Source: Chara braunii
Taxonomy: Eukaryota > Streptophyta > Charophyceae > Charales > Characeae
Reading direction: 5' to 3'
DNA: 64,000 bases
NCBI GenBank assembly: GCA_003427395.1
Contig: BFEA01000076.1
Location: forward strand, 2,629,358 to 2,693,357
Below, one piece after another: positions 45,946 through 57,290 of this stretch; positions within the stretch are counted from its first letter, which is position 1, and each line of letters begins with the position of its first letter. A model generated the notes under the pieces. That model had not been told where the DNA came from and did not search any database. It worked only from the letters and a program-made list of their open reading frames with translations. The translations under genes were made by a program, and so were the position numbers.

Positions 45946-48009
45946 GGAAACGCTGCCGAAACTTTTTTGCAGCAACGACATTGATTTCACGGCGGTGCCA
46001 ACAGTATTTGTGCACTGAGCGGCGACTGGATATTGGCGCAGGGAAGGTGCCGCTGAAGTAGTAGTGCATTCTGAAGTGACATAAGTGTGACGCCACAGTA
46101 ACACAGTGGCACCAAAGGGCGAGTGACAGTAACGTGAAGGCGTCGCCAGACTTTTGAGAAGTAACAGTGCATGTGAAGGTGTTGTGCCAAGCGATCGCCA
46201 CCAGAGAGTGGTGTGGATCGCTTTGCTGACGGCTTGTTGAGGCAAGCAACCACCAGGGAGTGTGTAAATCACTTTGCTGACAACTGGGGGCGACAACCTT
46301 CACGTCAAAAGGGGCATAATTTTATATAGTCTTCTTGAGTGTGCGGTTCAACTTCACTCAAGGTCAGTTAAATAGTCAGTGGATGACTTAGACGCCCTTC
46401 ACACCTATGTACACCCACACATTGCTTGACCCTTTTGCTTTGAATGTTCAGGACAAAAGGTTGAGTGGAGTTGTGGGCGTCGTGCATGAGTGAAAAGGTG
46501 GGTCCGACGTGAGTAGTGGGACTTTGCTTGTCTGATTGTGTTGTCTGCGTGGTGTGCAGGTGAGTAAAAAGACTATCTATGAAAGTGGGACAAAATGCTA
46601 TTTGACAAAACGACGGAGAGTTTCGCCTTCTTACCTTTTTCCTTTCGTCGGTGAGTTGGGTGAACTTGCTTGCTATTTTAGAAGGATAATCGATGGGTGC
46701 CATGAAAAAAAGAATTTTGAAAACAGAAAGAGAATCAAAGCATAATGAATTTAACTTTTCCCAAGGAAACCCGTTCTATCCCAAACGACTTTATCTACGT
46801 ATGCCTGTCCAAAAGATTCTTATTTTCTATCTCCTTCGATTTCTTTTCGTCTAAGTTACCCCGAACTAAGGAGAAGTGAGAATATATGAAAGCAACTTGC
46901 GGTGAACATGTTTTATCTCTGGGAAGCATCTGGGGCGGGGTTCATTGCTTCAGGAGCCGACCCTGTTATCGACCCAGAATGGACCGTTCTACGGGAGGGT
47001 ACTTTGCCGATTCGTTGGAGACGGCCCGCCTTCTGAGATCCAAGTTGTGTGCTCGGGCGAGGAGGAGTACCCCAGACGCCTTCCTAAAATGAGAGGCATG
47101 CAACACTTCAAGCAATGCACCTGATAAAAAATCAACTGCAAAGCAACCTGCCATCCAAGAAGATTAAAAATATATGAAGACGGGTATGTGAGTCTGGTCT
47201 TAAGTCGGCGGTGGGTTAGAATGACTTTGGCAGCGTGTGTCATCAAGTTAACACCGAGTCTTGACCGACTACCTTGTCGGTAGCATCGAGGTTATTGTCT
47301 GTAGCCAACTCCTCGTTGGCTGGTGTATTATTTTTGTTTCATCAAGTTCGACCTGGGGTGATTGGGTTTTATTTTGATATTGTGTTATTGAATGTACCAC
47401 ACGATGATTCAAATTATTTCGTTTGTTATTTTAGATTGAATGTATTCCTTATTATGTAAATATATGTGGGTGTTATAAATTTCTTTTGAGTTGTATGTTA
47501 AAGGGACTAGGATACTGTGGGTTTCGCGCTTAGTTAAGATCGTCCTAAGTCGACCGGCGTACGCTTTGTTCCTAGGAGATCAGTGCCCTAAGGAACGGAC
47601 GACGCTCGGGTCCGCTAGGCGTTAACCAAACTTATCTATACTACAACGAACAAGCAAACGCCCTCGGTCGACCCACCTCTGCAATTGCATGTAAAAACTT
47701 TCGCACGTGGGTCGGTAGCTCGGTAGGGATACGCCCCTAAGGGTGGTGACAGCCCCTTACGGAAGGCAAGCTTATGCCCCACGGGAACCTATCCTGTCGT
47801 AGGGGACCAAGGGATGTACAGCTGGCGCACCCTGCTAGAGCGGCGAAGGGACGACGCGACCACGCACCCGTCTCGATGGCTCGCGGGATTATTTTTGCGT
47901 CGTTCTCGAGTTGTCTCTTTGTTATGGTTTCGTTTAAAACTCCAGCGTGACGTGGCTGGGAGGGCTCCTGCCTCTTCGCGAGAAAAGGCGGGGGCCGATG
48001 CTCTCGACA

Positions 48010-48416
48010 CCGATGACTGCATGAGTTTGCACTGCCAACTCGATGCAGTCGCACTTGCCTCTGACTAAAACGTGAGACCGCTTCGAAAGGCCACTTCCAG
48101 AACTTCCGGAAGTTTGTGGACTTGGCCTTTCGGGTACTGTAGAAGCTACGACCTTGACCTTTCAGGACTGTAGCAGCTACGACCTTGACCTTTCCGAATA
48201 CCTACAACTACGACCTCTACAGAGCTGTGACCCCTACTCGATAGACCTACAGATCGAATCCCGACATCTACACAGTCCTATGACAGACAAACTAGACCTA
48301 ACGAAACACAGGTCGCGGGTTAAACACTCAGGGGTCAACTCAATACTGTACATGGGTAAGGTAAGGTCTGGGATCGTCCCCTGGATCTGCATCTGCCTCT
48401 GCAAAGGTGAAAACCG

Positions 48417-48479
<63 letters not shown>

Positions 48480-48589
48480 CTTTGAGAGAAAAGAGACACC
48501 GACTACTCATATCATCCCAATGGGGCATCAAGCAGCATGGAGGGAGAGTCTGGCGCAGTAGCAGCGTGTGTCTTCCTTAGTTCTGGAAG
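48010..48589. repeat. Right flank of Z: short tandem repeats and (GA)n
   Basis: CTGTAG-AGCTACGACCTTGACCTTTC-type units recur from 48138 to about 48200, with looser TACGACC copies after them. (GA)n spans 48419-48478. No gene seen. Confidence 0.75.
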
Positions 48590-49228
48590 ATAAATCATTT
48601 CGAGTTTTGCTCATCCTACTGATGGACGTAGCGTGAGGCCAGCCGCAAAGATTGAAGTCTTACCTGCTGGTCGCGTGCGTTTTCATGATCACGATCGTGC
48701 TCCACCAAGCCCGTGGTCTCTACGCCAGCCATTTCCAGCTTCTTTCTTAGGTTCCGTATAAACCTGCCTGAGCGAACAGCCAGATAGAGACATGCTATAA
48801 AGGCAACTACAGAAAGCATGTAGTAGAGAGGAGAGGAAACTTACCTTGATAATAGCGAGGAATGAACAGGCTGTGCAGGTTGCACTGAGTGGGAAGCTAT
48901 GACAATGAGTTACAGGCGGGGACTGGTTGGACTTTACCAAAGCGGGTACACAGCAAGGGTCGACAGGCCGAGAACTTTGTTTCAACTCTGTCTGAGGAGG
49001 GACAAAGTGGCAAGAAGGGACAAATCAAGAGCCCTTTCTTGATTCTATGGGTGGTGGTGCTCGTCGCTAAGAGCGTGCTCGTTTATGGAGACTCGGCTGA
49101 GGCGGCACTTTTGATTGGCGGGTAGCGCCGACGTCTTGGGATTAACTCAGCAAGGACGGAAACTGTGTGTGACGAGGCAAGCAAGCGGTAGGCTTAGGAG
49201 CTTATGTGCTGGCCGGCGTAGTGAAGAT
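48590..49228 (+). repeat. Giant-LTR fragment left of the Penelope element
   Basis: Contains CCTTTCTTGATTCTATGGG (49033-49051), shared with copy B (28289-28307), and the ACTTACCT-type motif common to the purine-rich part of the family (48659, 48838). With 53721-54783 it may be one copy split by the Penelope element, although the two pieces are not adjacent in the intact order. Confidence 0.5.
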
Positions 49229-49377
49229 GAAGACAATGAACACCATAAAGAAGAAGTAGGTATGAGTTTTAATATCATGGCGATACCAACTTCCTCCCCA
49301 CGTTACCTCGACGAACACTGCCGAGGATTTTCCCAATCCTTCTACTCATTCGCCACTCAGATTGAGGATGAGGTCTA
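49229..49377 (-). repeat. Penelope pseudo-LTR, downstream copy
   Basis: About 149 bp, nearly identical to 53569-53717. It lies downstream of the RT on the coding strand. I could not find a hammerhead core in it. Confidence 0.8.
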
Positions 49378-49966
49378 GAGCTACTATTGCTTTTATTTCG
49401 GTTTACAGATGCACCCCATCACGTGCTGCACCTAGTCGAACTTGCCACACCAACCATCTATTTCCAGTACGTTGCTGATTGTTCTACAGTTGTGCCACAG
49501 CGGGCGCTGCACCTAGTCGTATTTCGGAAAAAATTCACGATCCAAAACATCTACCAAACGATCGGCAGCGCCTCTATTAGGTCGTGCGCTGCACCTAGCC
49601 ATACTATCAGCACAAATTCTCAAAGCCGAAAAAGGGCAAAAGCACAGTATTATCTCACGAAATAAGAATAATCCGTCCTTAATAGCGCTGTGCGCGCTGA
49701 ACCAGGAGTACCATATATCGCAACCAAATCACGATCTCGTGGGATAAGACCCAACTTGAGAATCCTTCCGGGCCTAAGGTCGGGAGGACCGGAGGCATAT
49801 TTTTGCAAAATGACGAAAAAACGTTCACCTTATCCGAGGTCATAGTTCACCAGAGACTTTACAGAAAACTTTTCAATGCCCGGCGACCGAACCATCAGTG
49901 CCAATGCACCAGAAGTCAGTAGCCGTTGTACTGCAGTCTGCAAGGACTGCTCCATAGCAGAAAACC

Positions 49967-51202
49967 TCAACCCACCGTCAGACTGTGGATCAAGTGACGG
50001 ATAGGAGCCCAAGGCCTGTTGCTCTCCCTCGCTTTCATCCATTTCAACCCAACATCCAAAGTGCAGGCTGGGATACTAAGCTTCCGGAGTTCTTCATAGA
50101 GGGTGAGTACGTTCAAAGAGAGGAGCCCGTCGTCATTTATGTTTGTAGAAATTCGCTGAAGGGTATTCGCGATCGTAGCAAATTTAGCAGCCTTGTGGCC
50201 AAATGAGGAAAAATCTTTGTAAGTTCGAAAGGGTAGCGGAAGCTGCCCCCAGATATCGGATGCATTCTTGAATTTATGTGTTGTTAGAATAGACATCTGG
50301 GTATCTGAGACTAGAAGCCTGGTTTCAAGAAAATCCAAGATTCCGATGCCCGGGTCCGTCCTAACGAGCTTCAAACCAGGTGGGTAGCAGGTTTCAATTT
50401 TATCAAGGCACAACTCGGCCTTCCGTAGCCCTTCAGGGTCTTTTTTTTGAAGAGGAGGCCATAATTAACAAATCATCAATATACCTTTTCCCCAAGATAT
50501 TTCTCGCATCAGTCCCCAGAGAACTAACTAACTGAAATTCCGAGAACATACATAACAGACAGGCGAGTGTCGGGCTGGCGCGGCCCCCCATGGGTATGCC
50601 ACACTTCTGCCGCAGGATTTTGTCAGATGCTAAGAACATGGTATTTTCCAGCTGGAGGATGGTTAGGGAGATTAGGAGCTTGAGTCGAATTGACTTCCAT
50701 CCTGATTCACCCTGTGATTTTCGGAAAGCAGCCGACTTCCCACGGGTCTTAACACGGATCCATTTGATATCTTTGCTCAAAAACAGCTCAGTAATCCATT
50801 CAACAGCCTTACGAATCTCTTGGTGAGGTAATTGAGTAAGCATCTCTTTGATATCATACGTCCGGGCAGTGATACCCCGGTCCAGCAAGCCATCATGTTG
50901 ATTAACTTTGTCGATTTCACATCTCATTTGGCTCATGGTATGCAGATTGAAATGAGGTACGTTAGCCCTTCTTATCAAAAAATTCAGGAGGTGGACAAAA
51001 TCCCAAAGGCCCACCTGAACGGGCTAGCGTACGAAGGCACAATCGGCCGCTTCTTGGACTTATTTTTTTCCTTAGTGATAATGTAAGCATGCTGGAGGTC
51101 ACCGTGAGGGTCCCATTTGGCGACCGTATTCAACCGCAGTTCTCCATACCTGCCTCTCATATCCCTAAAGGGTAAGGTCCTTACTTTTTTCCACACGTTC
51201 AT
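49967..51202 (-). pseudogene. Penelope-like reverse transcriptase
   Basis: Three overlapping frames on the minus strand make up one RT. 51202-50984 has KKRPIVPSYASPFRWAFG (N-terminal RT motif). 51014-50433 has the palm: TYDIKEMLTQLPH (motif A Asp), CGIPMGGRASPTLACLLC (motif B) and KRYIDDLLIM (motif C, YIDD intact). 50413-49967 has the thumb with GILDFLETRLLV. Frameshifts lie near 51000 and 50425. Motif B with G-I-P-M-G-G and A-C-L-L is typical of Penelope rather than LINE or LTR elements. It copies the element RNA at nicks made by the upstream nuclease domain. Confidence 0.88.
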
Positions 51203-51258
51203 AGTTATCGTTCACAAGGTACATTTTCTTCAAACCAGCTTCAAAAGCCAAGGGGCAT

Positions 51259-52614
51259 TCAAGTTTCGCTAGTGTTCCGGTCGAGTGGAGACAACACTAA
51301 TCCATCCAACGCTTGTCTAACCCCGTTAACGTATTCGGACCGGACACAATCTTTCCCCATGAGTTCACCTTTCTCGCAGACACGCAGCCAATTAATGTTC
51401 ATACTTTTGGAGGTCAAATTCATGTTACGCGGACACTCCAGTCCCTCATTACAGGCAAGGTTCAACCCATCTTTGCAGGCCACCGTCCCGGGGAACGGTA
51501 TATTTTTTGCATTAAACAGGAACGGGTGTATCTTCAAAATGTCGCTGATCTTGACCGAGACGTGCCCGTCAATCTTGGGCAGGTCGAAGTCGGCACATCT
51601 ACATTCAAAGGAGCAGAGTTGTGCGTACGACTTATGATTATGCAGGAGAGAACCAACAGACCTGGCTTTGAGCCAGACTGCTCGCGTCCTCTTGGCATAC
51701 AGGTCAGCAAGCAACAGTGGGGAGACATGACACCTTATCCAGTCTTTAACTTCATCCTCCACTTTAACTTTATTTACAATAGTACAAAAGGGAATTCTTA
51801 CCGTGATATTCACTCTTAGGTTCACACCAAACTTCTTCTTGAAAACATTGGTAAGGATCCCTCTTATAATTTGCCTGGCATGTTGTTGATTTAAGGTTTT
51901 TACGCCGTTGTTTAATTCAATAAGTTCATCAAGAGTCAAGCGGAAAAGGTCCTTCCGTTTCCATGGGGCCCTGAGCAGAGCGATGAGCTCTGCTTTCCGC
52001 TGTTCAGTTCTAGTTACCGTGCGCCGCAGTTCAGTGATAGACCAATCACCACCGTTCTCAATTGCGGATTTTGCATCATTAAGCAGCAACTTAGAACTGT
52101 TCAGTTCAATTTTGGAGAATCCATACAACAAACGCACAATGTGTTCAACCCAACGTTCTTTGAGTGCACGAGTGTTTTTTCCAACATATACCAAGCGATG
52201 GTTGAGGGACATCAAGACATACACACAGTTAGATGCAAGCAGCATTCTATCCCAATCGCAGACATTAAATCGGAGCCAAAACCTCACATATGGTCGACCC
52301 CAAGCAATATCCCCCCTGAGGCTAGCGAGCAAGATAATCAGAAGGTGAATCCTGTCAAGGATCTGAGCCACATCCCTGTCCACGTACTTCTCCAGTCGTA
52401 GGATTCGTTGAGTCGCTCGTGAAGAGAGCGGAGGCTTCCCAACCTCAGTTTCCCGTAACAGCGTTGACTTCTGTGACGGAAGCACCGTCCGTGATGTCAG
52501 CGTTCTGCTGAATGTCGGTGTTTTTCCGAGATGGCTCTCCCTTAGCAGCAGGTCGTTCCTCGCTGATGGAATCGGCGTACTCCTAAAGATCGATGCGAGC
52601 CAATTCCCAGGCAC
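51259..52614 (-). CDS. GIY-YIG endonuclease protein of the Penelope-like element
   Basis: Open frame of 451 codons, starting at a GTG inside the preceding frame, so the true N-terminus is probably upstream through a frameshift. Residues 131-158 show the GIY-YIG core: CVYVLMSLNHRLVYVGK followed by LKERWVEH, with the expected Arg and His. Residues 186-197 (ENGGDWSITELR) may hold the metal-binding Glu region. Residues 330-350 contain FECRCADFDLP and a later His, a small Cys cluster that may bind zinc. The frame ends with a stop at 51259 just before the RT. It lacks any sign of recent frameshift, unlike the RT. Confidence 0.8.
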   Translation of the reverse strand: MPGNWLASIFRSTPIPSARNDLLLRESHLGKTPTFSRTLTSRTVLPSQKSTLLRETEVGKPPLSSRATQRILRLEKYVDRDVAQILDRIHLLIILLASLRGDIAWGRPYVRFWLRFNVCDWDRMLLASNCVYVLMSLNHRLVYVGKNTRALKERWVEHIVRLLYGFSKIELNSSKLLLNDAKSAIENGGDWSITELRRTVTRTEQRKAELIALLRAPWKRKDLFRLTLDELIELNNGVKTLNQQHARQIIRGILTNVFKKKFGVNLRVNITVRIPFCTIVNKVKVEDEVKDWIRCHVSPLLLADLYAKRTRAVWLKARSVGSLLHNHKSYAQLCSFECRCADFDLPKIDGHVSVKISDILKIHPFLFNAKNIPFPGTVACKDGLNLACNEGLECPRNMNLTSKSMNINWLRVCEKGELMGKDCVRSEYVNGVRQALDGLVLSPLDRNTSET

Positions 52615-53053
52615 CTAGTTCCTTCCGGAAATACTGGATATCCTTCTGTTTGCAGAGCTCCTGGATACGAGTCCAGTGCAGCGATGAGTAAAACTGAAGT
52701 CGTAACTTCATGTAGGCCGCGATCCCACCTTCATCGGTTTCTTCCTCTTCCTCATCATCCGCCTCCATATGCTGGCCGTTCCGCCAGGTCTCGGAGTCTG
52801 TTGCAGGACGATGTTGGTTCGTCGGGGGCTCCTCAGCAGAGCAAAAATGCCCGCAGTTCGACCACCTACCCTTCCTCCCGCCGGCTCTCCCCCGGCCTCT
52901 CCCTGTCATAAGCTCAATGATCCAGAGTACGGCGAGTGTGCACCCAACACCAAAGCACAACCTGATGCTCGATTCGCGCTTATCACTCCAAACGCGGAGA
53001 CTCTTGCGCTCGAATAGCCACATGCATACGGAGCAATAGTCCGTGACCAACAA
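52583..53053 (-). pseudogene. N-terminal frame of the Penelope-like polyprotein
   Basis: 156 codons overlapping the nuclease frame by 32 bp in another frame. It has a hydrophobic stretch (residues about 31-48), an acidic run EADDEEEEETDEGG, and a C-terminal segment TRIQELCKQKDIQYFRKELG that looks like a SAP-type DNA-binding helix pair; that last point is an inference from pattern only. Probably the start of the same protein, separated by a frameshift. Confidence 0.5.
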
Positions 53054-53232
53054 CGAAAGCAGAAGATGGAAACCACGATCGATACTGGCGTGATGCTTCC
53101 TCTGCTACAATAACAGATTACGTGGCACCGTCCCCCACGAATGGCCACATGCATGCGAAGCGGTTGGTCTGTGACCAAAGCAACAGCGTTACCGGCGTGA
53201 TGCGCTCGCTGTTATAATAATCGATTACGAAG
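53011..53232. repeat. ~127-bp diverged tandem repeat
   Basis: CGAATRGCCACATGCAT followed by GGTC/GTCC-GTGACC and ACCG/CTGG-CGTGATGC recurs at 53011 and 53138. It overlaps the start of the N-terminal frame, so it is part of the Penelope 5' region. Confidence 0.7.
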
Positions 53233-53522
53233 CTTCGCTCCTCAGCAGGCCGGCGGAACACCGGGTAATCATGAGTGTAGCGGACGCCCTTAACTTGATA
53301 GTACGCCGTAAACGAGCAGTCGTCAAGAAACGTCACTCTCAAGAACTCACCAAGGAAAAGGAAAAAGAAAAGGAAAGAAAGAAAAAGAAAAAGAAAAAGG
53401 AGAAAGAAATAGACAAGAAAAGGAAATAGAAAAGTTACCAAATACACATCGATAAGTAGATAAAAGATGAAGATGCTAACGCATCTTACAAGGAGTAGCA
53501 CGAGCTCACAAGTGAGTCGGCA

Positions 53523-53564
53523 CCACAGACTCGTTCCCGAGCCACGGCAGGGTCGAGTCTGTGG
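53523..53564. repeat. Hairpin at the upstream pseudo-LTR edge
   Basis: CCACAGACTCG/CGAGTCTGTGG, perfect 11-bp arms around a 20-nt loop, five bases before the pseudo-LTR copy at 53569. Confidence 0.85.
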
Positions 53565-53568
53565 CTCT

Positions 53569-53717
53569 GAAGACAATGAACACCATAAAAAAGAAGTAGA
53601 TATGAGTTTTAATATCATGGCGATACCAACTTCCTCCCCACGTTACCTCGACGAACACTGCCGAGGATTTTCCCAATCCTTCTACTCATTCGCCACTCAG
53701 ATTGAGGACGAGGTCTA
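53569..53717 (-). repeat. Penelope pseudo-LTR, upstream copy
   Basis: Second copy of the 149-bp terminal sequence. It directly abuts a giant-LTR fragment at about 53721. Confidence 0.8.
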
Positions 53718-53720
53718 CAG

Positions 53721-54783
53721 TAAAGTTGACCACATTGGTGTATGGCAATGTGACATTCGTTTGTGCTTATGTTTTCATGCATGTTAGTGTCTTGGAGCCT
53801 GTGTACGAGTCTTAGTCTGGAGGCAGTGAGAATGACAACCATGTGTCGCACGATCTATATACCTGATGGATTTATGTTTCCCTTTCTTTATTTTATCTCG
53901 AGTTGTTATTTGATATATGGGTATTGGGATTATTGATTATTCTTTTGATTGATTTTTGCTTGTTAACTTTCATAGTTGGATGTTGGATGTCTCTTGCAGC
54001 CGTCAAAGTCAAACCCCTTGATTTCTCTCCGGACCGTGGATGATGGAGCTTGTCTCCAAGGCCTTAGGAGACGATTGTCATCACAGGTACAAACCTGTGT
54101 ACCACCCACTCTCCACAGGGTGCAGAAGAGGATGTGGCTCTTAACCGCACTTGGCGGTTGTCTAGCGTCGAGAGATTAACCCCTCGAGGCGCGTGTCAGC
54201 CGACACTTGTGTTGAACGCGGCCCTTGAGATTATCAAGGACCATGTGAATCATGTACGCCATCATTGCGACTGCTTGCGAATGGGTTTTTAGCGTTTTAA
54301 GGGTTGGACAGAAAGGGACTAGGAGTGTTGTTGTGTAGTTTGTTTTTTGTGTGTGTATGTGTTTTTATTTTTGCGTTTTAAGCGTGGTGTAACGTGTGGT
54401 GAGTGGGATACGCCCTAGCCAACCAACGACGAGTCGCGCTTGGGACTTCAGCCCCCCAGTGCGCTGGTTCGCGTGTGGGTCCAATGGAGGCGTGGGACCG
54501 CGCGTACCCCCTATGCTACAACGAACGAGAAAGACCATCGACTGGTCCACCTCTGCGATTGCAACTGATTAGCTTTCGTACTGTGGACTGGTAGCTCGGC
54601 GGGATACGCCCACCGAAGGGAGTTGACAGCTCCCGCAGGTGGAGGTAAGTTGTACCTCGCGTTGGCCCTATCTTGTCGTAGGGGCTCGCGAGAGGTATGG
54701 CTGGCGCACTCGGCCGGAGCGGCTTGCGAAAGCTCCATGTGTGACGCAAGCAGACCAACTGCTGCGTGATACGGCCGAGAGCC
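53721..54783 (+). repeat. Giant-LTR fragment (copy E), 3' domain
   Basis: Homologous to 23775-22600 (minus) of part D and to the last kilobase of copies A and B, e.g. TAAAGTTGACCACATTGGTG, GTCAAAGTCAAACCCCTTGA, and the GGTAGCTCGGCGGGATACGCC block. It stops about 50 bp short of the usual CGACA end, directly against the G2 gag. No gene. Confidence 0.8.
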
Positions 54784-56322
54784 ATGGTCAACCCGTTGCA
54801 TGACTGAGAGAAGAACTCAGATTTCAAATCCTCGAGATCGAGGTTGAATTTCGGAGTGGCAACAAACTTCTGCCACTTCATCAACCATTCTCGAGTAGGA
54901 AAAGTCCCTTGGCTGCAATGGTAGAGCTCGTTCATGACCGTCTTCTTCACGTTTCGGACCATGAACCGCGTCTGCCACAACTGCTCAAACTCTTCTCGTG
55001 TAATCTTGGTGTGTTGCGATTGTACAGGCCTTTTGCAACGCCGAATTGTCCATGAAGTCCTGGCTGCCGCCAATCAGCTGGAGGTACAACGTGTTGAGGC
55101 GCTGATCATCGGGAACGCGCTGTTCATCGGGAACGTGATGCACATCCGCCTTCGTATTGAATGCGGTCCACCAAGCCAATGTGTCGGTCTTGTGATAATC
55201 GTCAAATTTGGCTACGTTGAACTTGGGCATCTTGTACGCCTTGCCGCTGTCTTGACTTCAGCTGACCCAGCTCGGTTTCGAGTGTCGTCACTTGGCTGCT
55301 GAGCGTCTTTGGGGCCTCAAACTGGCCCACCTCACCAATCAGGCTGATGATGTGATCAATGCGCTGAGTGGTGGTGGCGGCTGTACTTTCAATCGCTGCT
55401 ATACGCGGGCCCCATTGCTGGCCAGCTGCTGATGAACCGATTGGTGCCGCTACTGGTGCACGGGCCTGTGCTTCAACCTTACTCAGGCGTACAGTAAGTG
55501 AGTCGTTGACTTGCTTTTGCTGTGTCTTGGCATAATTGATCGCTATTGCGAGTGTCTGGCAGTCTTTTGTGGCAGGTTTTAGGATCTGCTGCTGCTGGTA
55601 TGCTGCCTGAGCGTGCCGCCACAACTGCTCCTGCTGCCAGTTCACAGTGTGTAACAAGTGTCTGAGTAGGTAAGCCAATTCTGTTTTCTCCTGCTCCGCC
55701 ACTGTTGGCGTTGGTCATGCACCTGATTACACAAAAGTCCACGTCGTGAGGAGTTCGCTGAAACGCTGCTCATTCTGCAGGACCTGTGTGCTTGCAGCAC
55801 ACTGTTGGTGTTGTGCTGCTTCGGCGGCTTCTCGCTGTAGCTGCGCTTGGACGACTGCCGCGTTGGCCAACCCTTGTGCTTCGGAGGCCAGCCTCTGTTG
55901 CTCAGCTGCTGCCTCTTCGGCCAGTCTTTGCTGTTCAGCAGCTGCAGCGGCAATCCGCTCCTGTTCAGCAACAGACAGGTCCATGAAGGCCTGAACGAGC
56001 TGCAAGAATACATCGGATGCCTCATCGACGCCTTGGACCGGAAACGCTGGCAAGACCATTGCTCGCGGCCTCCTTGGTACCGTCGGTGCCTGCTGCCACC
56101 TGTTGCTGTCTGCTGAGAAGAGCTGATATCCGAGGACTGCGTCGAGGAAGTACCACCGGTCGTTGGTCTGTTGACATGAGTTGCTGCAGGGAAACTGCAA
56201 TGACTGCTATTGGCAGTGTCCTTTAGGCCATCAGCGGGAGAGGAGAACAAGGGGTGGGAACAGGGAATAGGGAACAGACAAGCATGCAGCTCCCTAATCC
56301 CAATGTGGGCGTCACACTCCAA
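54784..56322 (-). pseudogene. gag: Second gypsy gag (G2), 3'-truncated
   Basis: Frames on the minus strand follow on from each other: 56200-55727 (a Glu/Ala/Gln-rich coiled coil after residue ~60), 55702-55202 (helical, Gln-rich, with a TQRIDHIISLIGEV stretch), 55230-54985 (PKFNVAKFDDYHKTDTLAWW, capsid start) and 55073-54784 (REEFEQLWQTRF, then QGTFPTREWLMKWQKFV). These are gypsy gag/capsid features. Frameshifts separate the pieces. The gene stops at 54784 where copy E begins, so no zinc knuckle or pol is present. It differs in sequence from G1 gag. Confidence 0.7.
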
Positions 56323-57290
56323 TCAATAGGAAAAATTTTCCCCCGAACAATATTAAAAATAAATAAATAAATTTATTAGTTTAATTAAATTAATTAATAA
56401 AAATAATGCAATAAATGAATATGTCGGGAATTAGGTGTCAATCCAAGATCAGACAATGGTCCGAAAGTTCCCTGCCTTCGACCATTTATCAAAATGCCAA
56501 TTTGGATTTTGAGTGCAGGTGAAACTTTCGGGAAGTTTGCGATTCTGCAACTGTTGGGACCTTCCAACATCCAGGAATTCATGGAGGTAAGCAGCTAAGG
56601 ACAATGGAAACTGACGAAGAAAGAATTTTTTTTTGCGAAATTTTCAGGATTTTCCGACCTAAAATTCTGTGAATTTCGCCTAAAATTTCATGAATTTCGC
56701 AAAATTCTTGGTGTCAACCCTAAAATAAGTTTAAATAACGCGAATTTCCAGATTGCAGCAACTCTATCTTTAGCGCATTACCGAATTACAGAAGCAGAAG
56801 AAAAGAAGAAATTTTGCAACTTGGAAATTGATGACAACTATGATAAAAATACACATATGCTGACTCGATCGAGGTGGGTGAGTTTTCTGCGCTCGCGCCG
56901 CTTGGTCAGCGCAACGCTGCGCTCGAACCTGCGCCAGTACCCGGGGACCTGCAGCGCCCGTATGGGCGCCGTCGCGAACCATCGCCGGAGAGCTGCGGAC
57001 TCGCCATAGCCTGGCCGACGCAGTGCATAACGTGCGCGCCCCTTGCGCGTGCGCTTATTGTTCAGCCCAGCCAGGCGCAACGAAGAGAGTCAGGTGTGCG
57101 TTTAGTGATCGCCATAGCCTAGCCCCTTGAGGAATAACAAGTGTACGCGCTTCAGGCGTGCGCTTAAGGCGACCAAGTGAAGCTGTGACTGGAGTACAGT
57201 GTGAGTTCTCAGCCGACGACAACATCAGACATTCAAGAAGCGTCGCAATCCCTATCGTTAGAGTCAAGCATTAACCCCTGCCCTCCACTC
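56323..57290. other. AT-rich and unassigned DNA
   Basis: TAAATAAATAAAT-type AT-rich block around 56345-56410. Repeats of GAATTTCGC-AAAATTT type at 56630-56715. A GC-rich segment with GCGCTTGG/GCGCTCG motifs at 56880-57070. No gene or RNA recognised. Confidence 0.6.

Larger units (their letters stand above)
43196..48009 (+). repeat. Element Z 3' LTR (~4.8 kb, with N gap)
   Basis: Starts TATCGGAATGCAAACCC with the palindrome characteristic of the lineage (43206-43224); TATCGG probably derives from TGTCGG. It ends ...CTCTCGACA at 48009, homologous to the 5' LTR end. Content: GCTGTCCGAAATTT motif (43251), region with hairpins, 371-N gap, 54-bp minisatellite (45488-45945), and an uninterrupted junction at 46173-46195 that shows the empty site of the C/D insertion. 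No coding region. Confidence 0.83.
49229..53717 (-). mobile_element. Penelope-like retroelement, GIY-YIG upstream of RT
   Basis: Direct repeats of about 149 bp (49229-49377 and 53569-53717), beginning GAAGACAATGAACACC, bound the element and fit the pseudo-LTRs of Penelope-like elements. Between them, on the minus strand, come an N-terminal frame, a GIY-YIG nuclease frame and an RT. The nuclease before the RT is the permuted arrangement known from Chlamys/Naiad-type elements rather than the classic RT-then-nuclease order. Frameshifts and at least one stop between nuclease and RT show this copy is inactive. The RT catalytic residues are intact, so decay is recent or moderate. Confidence 0.85.

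Noticed and set aside
45236-46303. 355-codon minus ORF as a gene
   Set aside because: It is created by the same 54-bp minisatellite inside an LTR and is not kept at full length in the other LTR.
49229-49377. Hammerhead ribozyme in the Penelope pseudo-LTR
   Set aside because: CTGAGTG is present on the minus strand but no proper CTGANGA core with a stem II and GAAA could be drawn.
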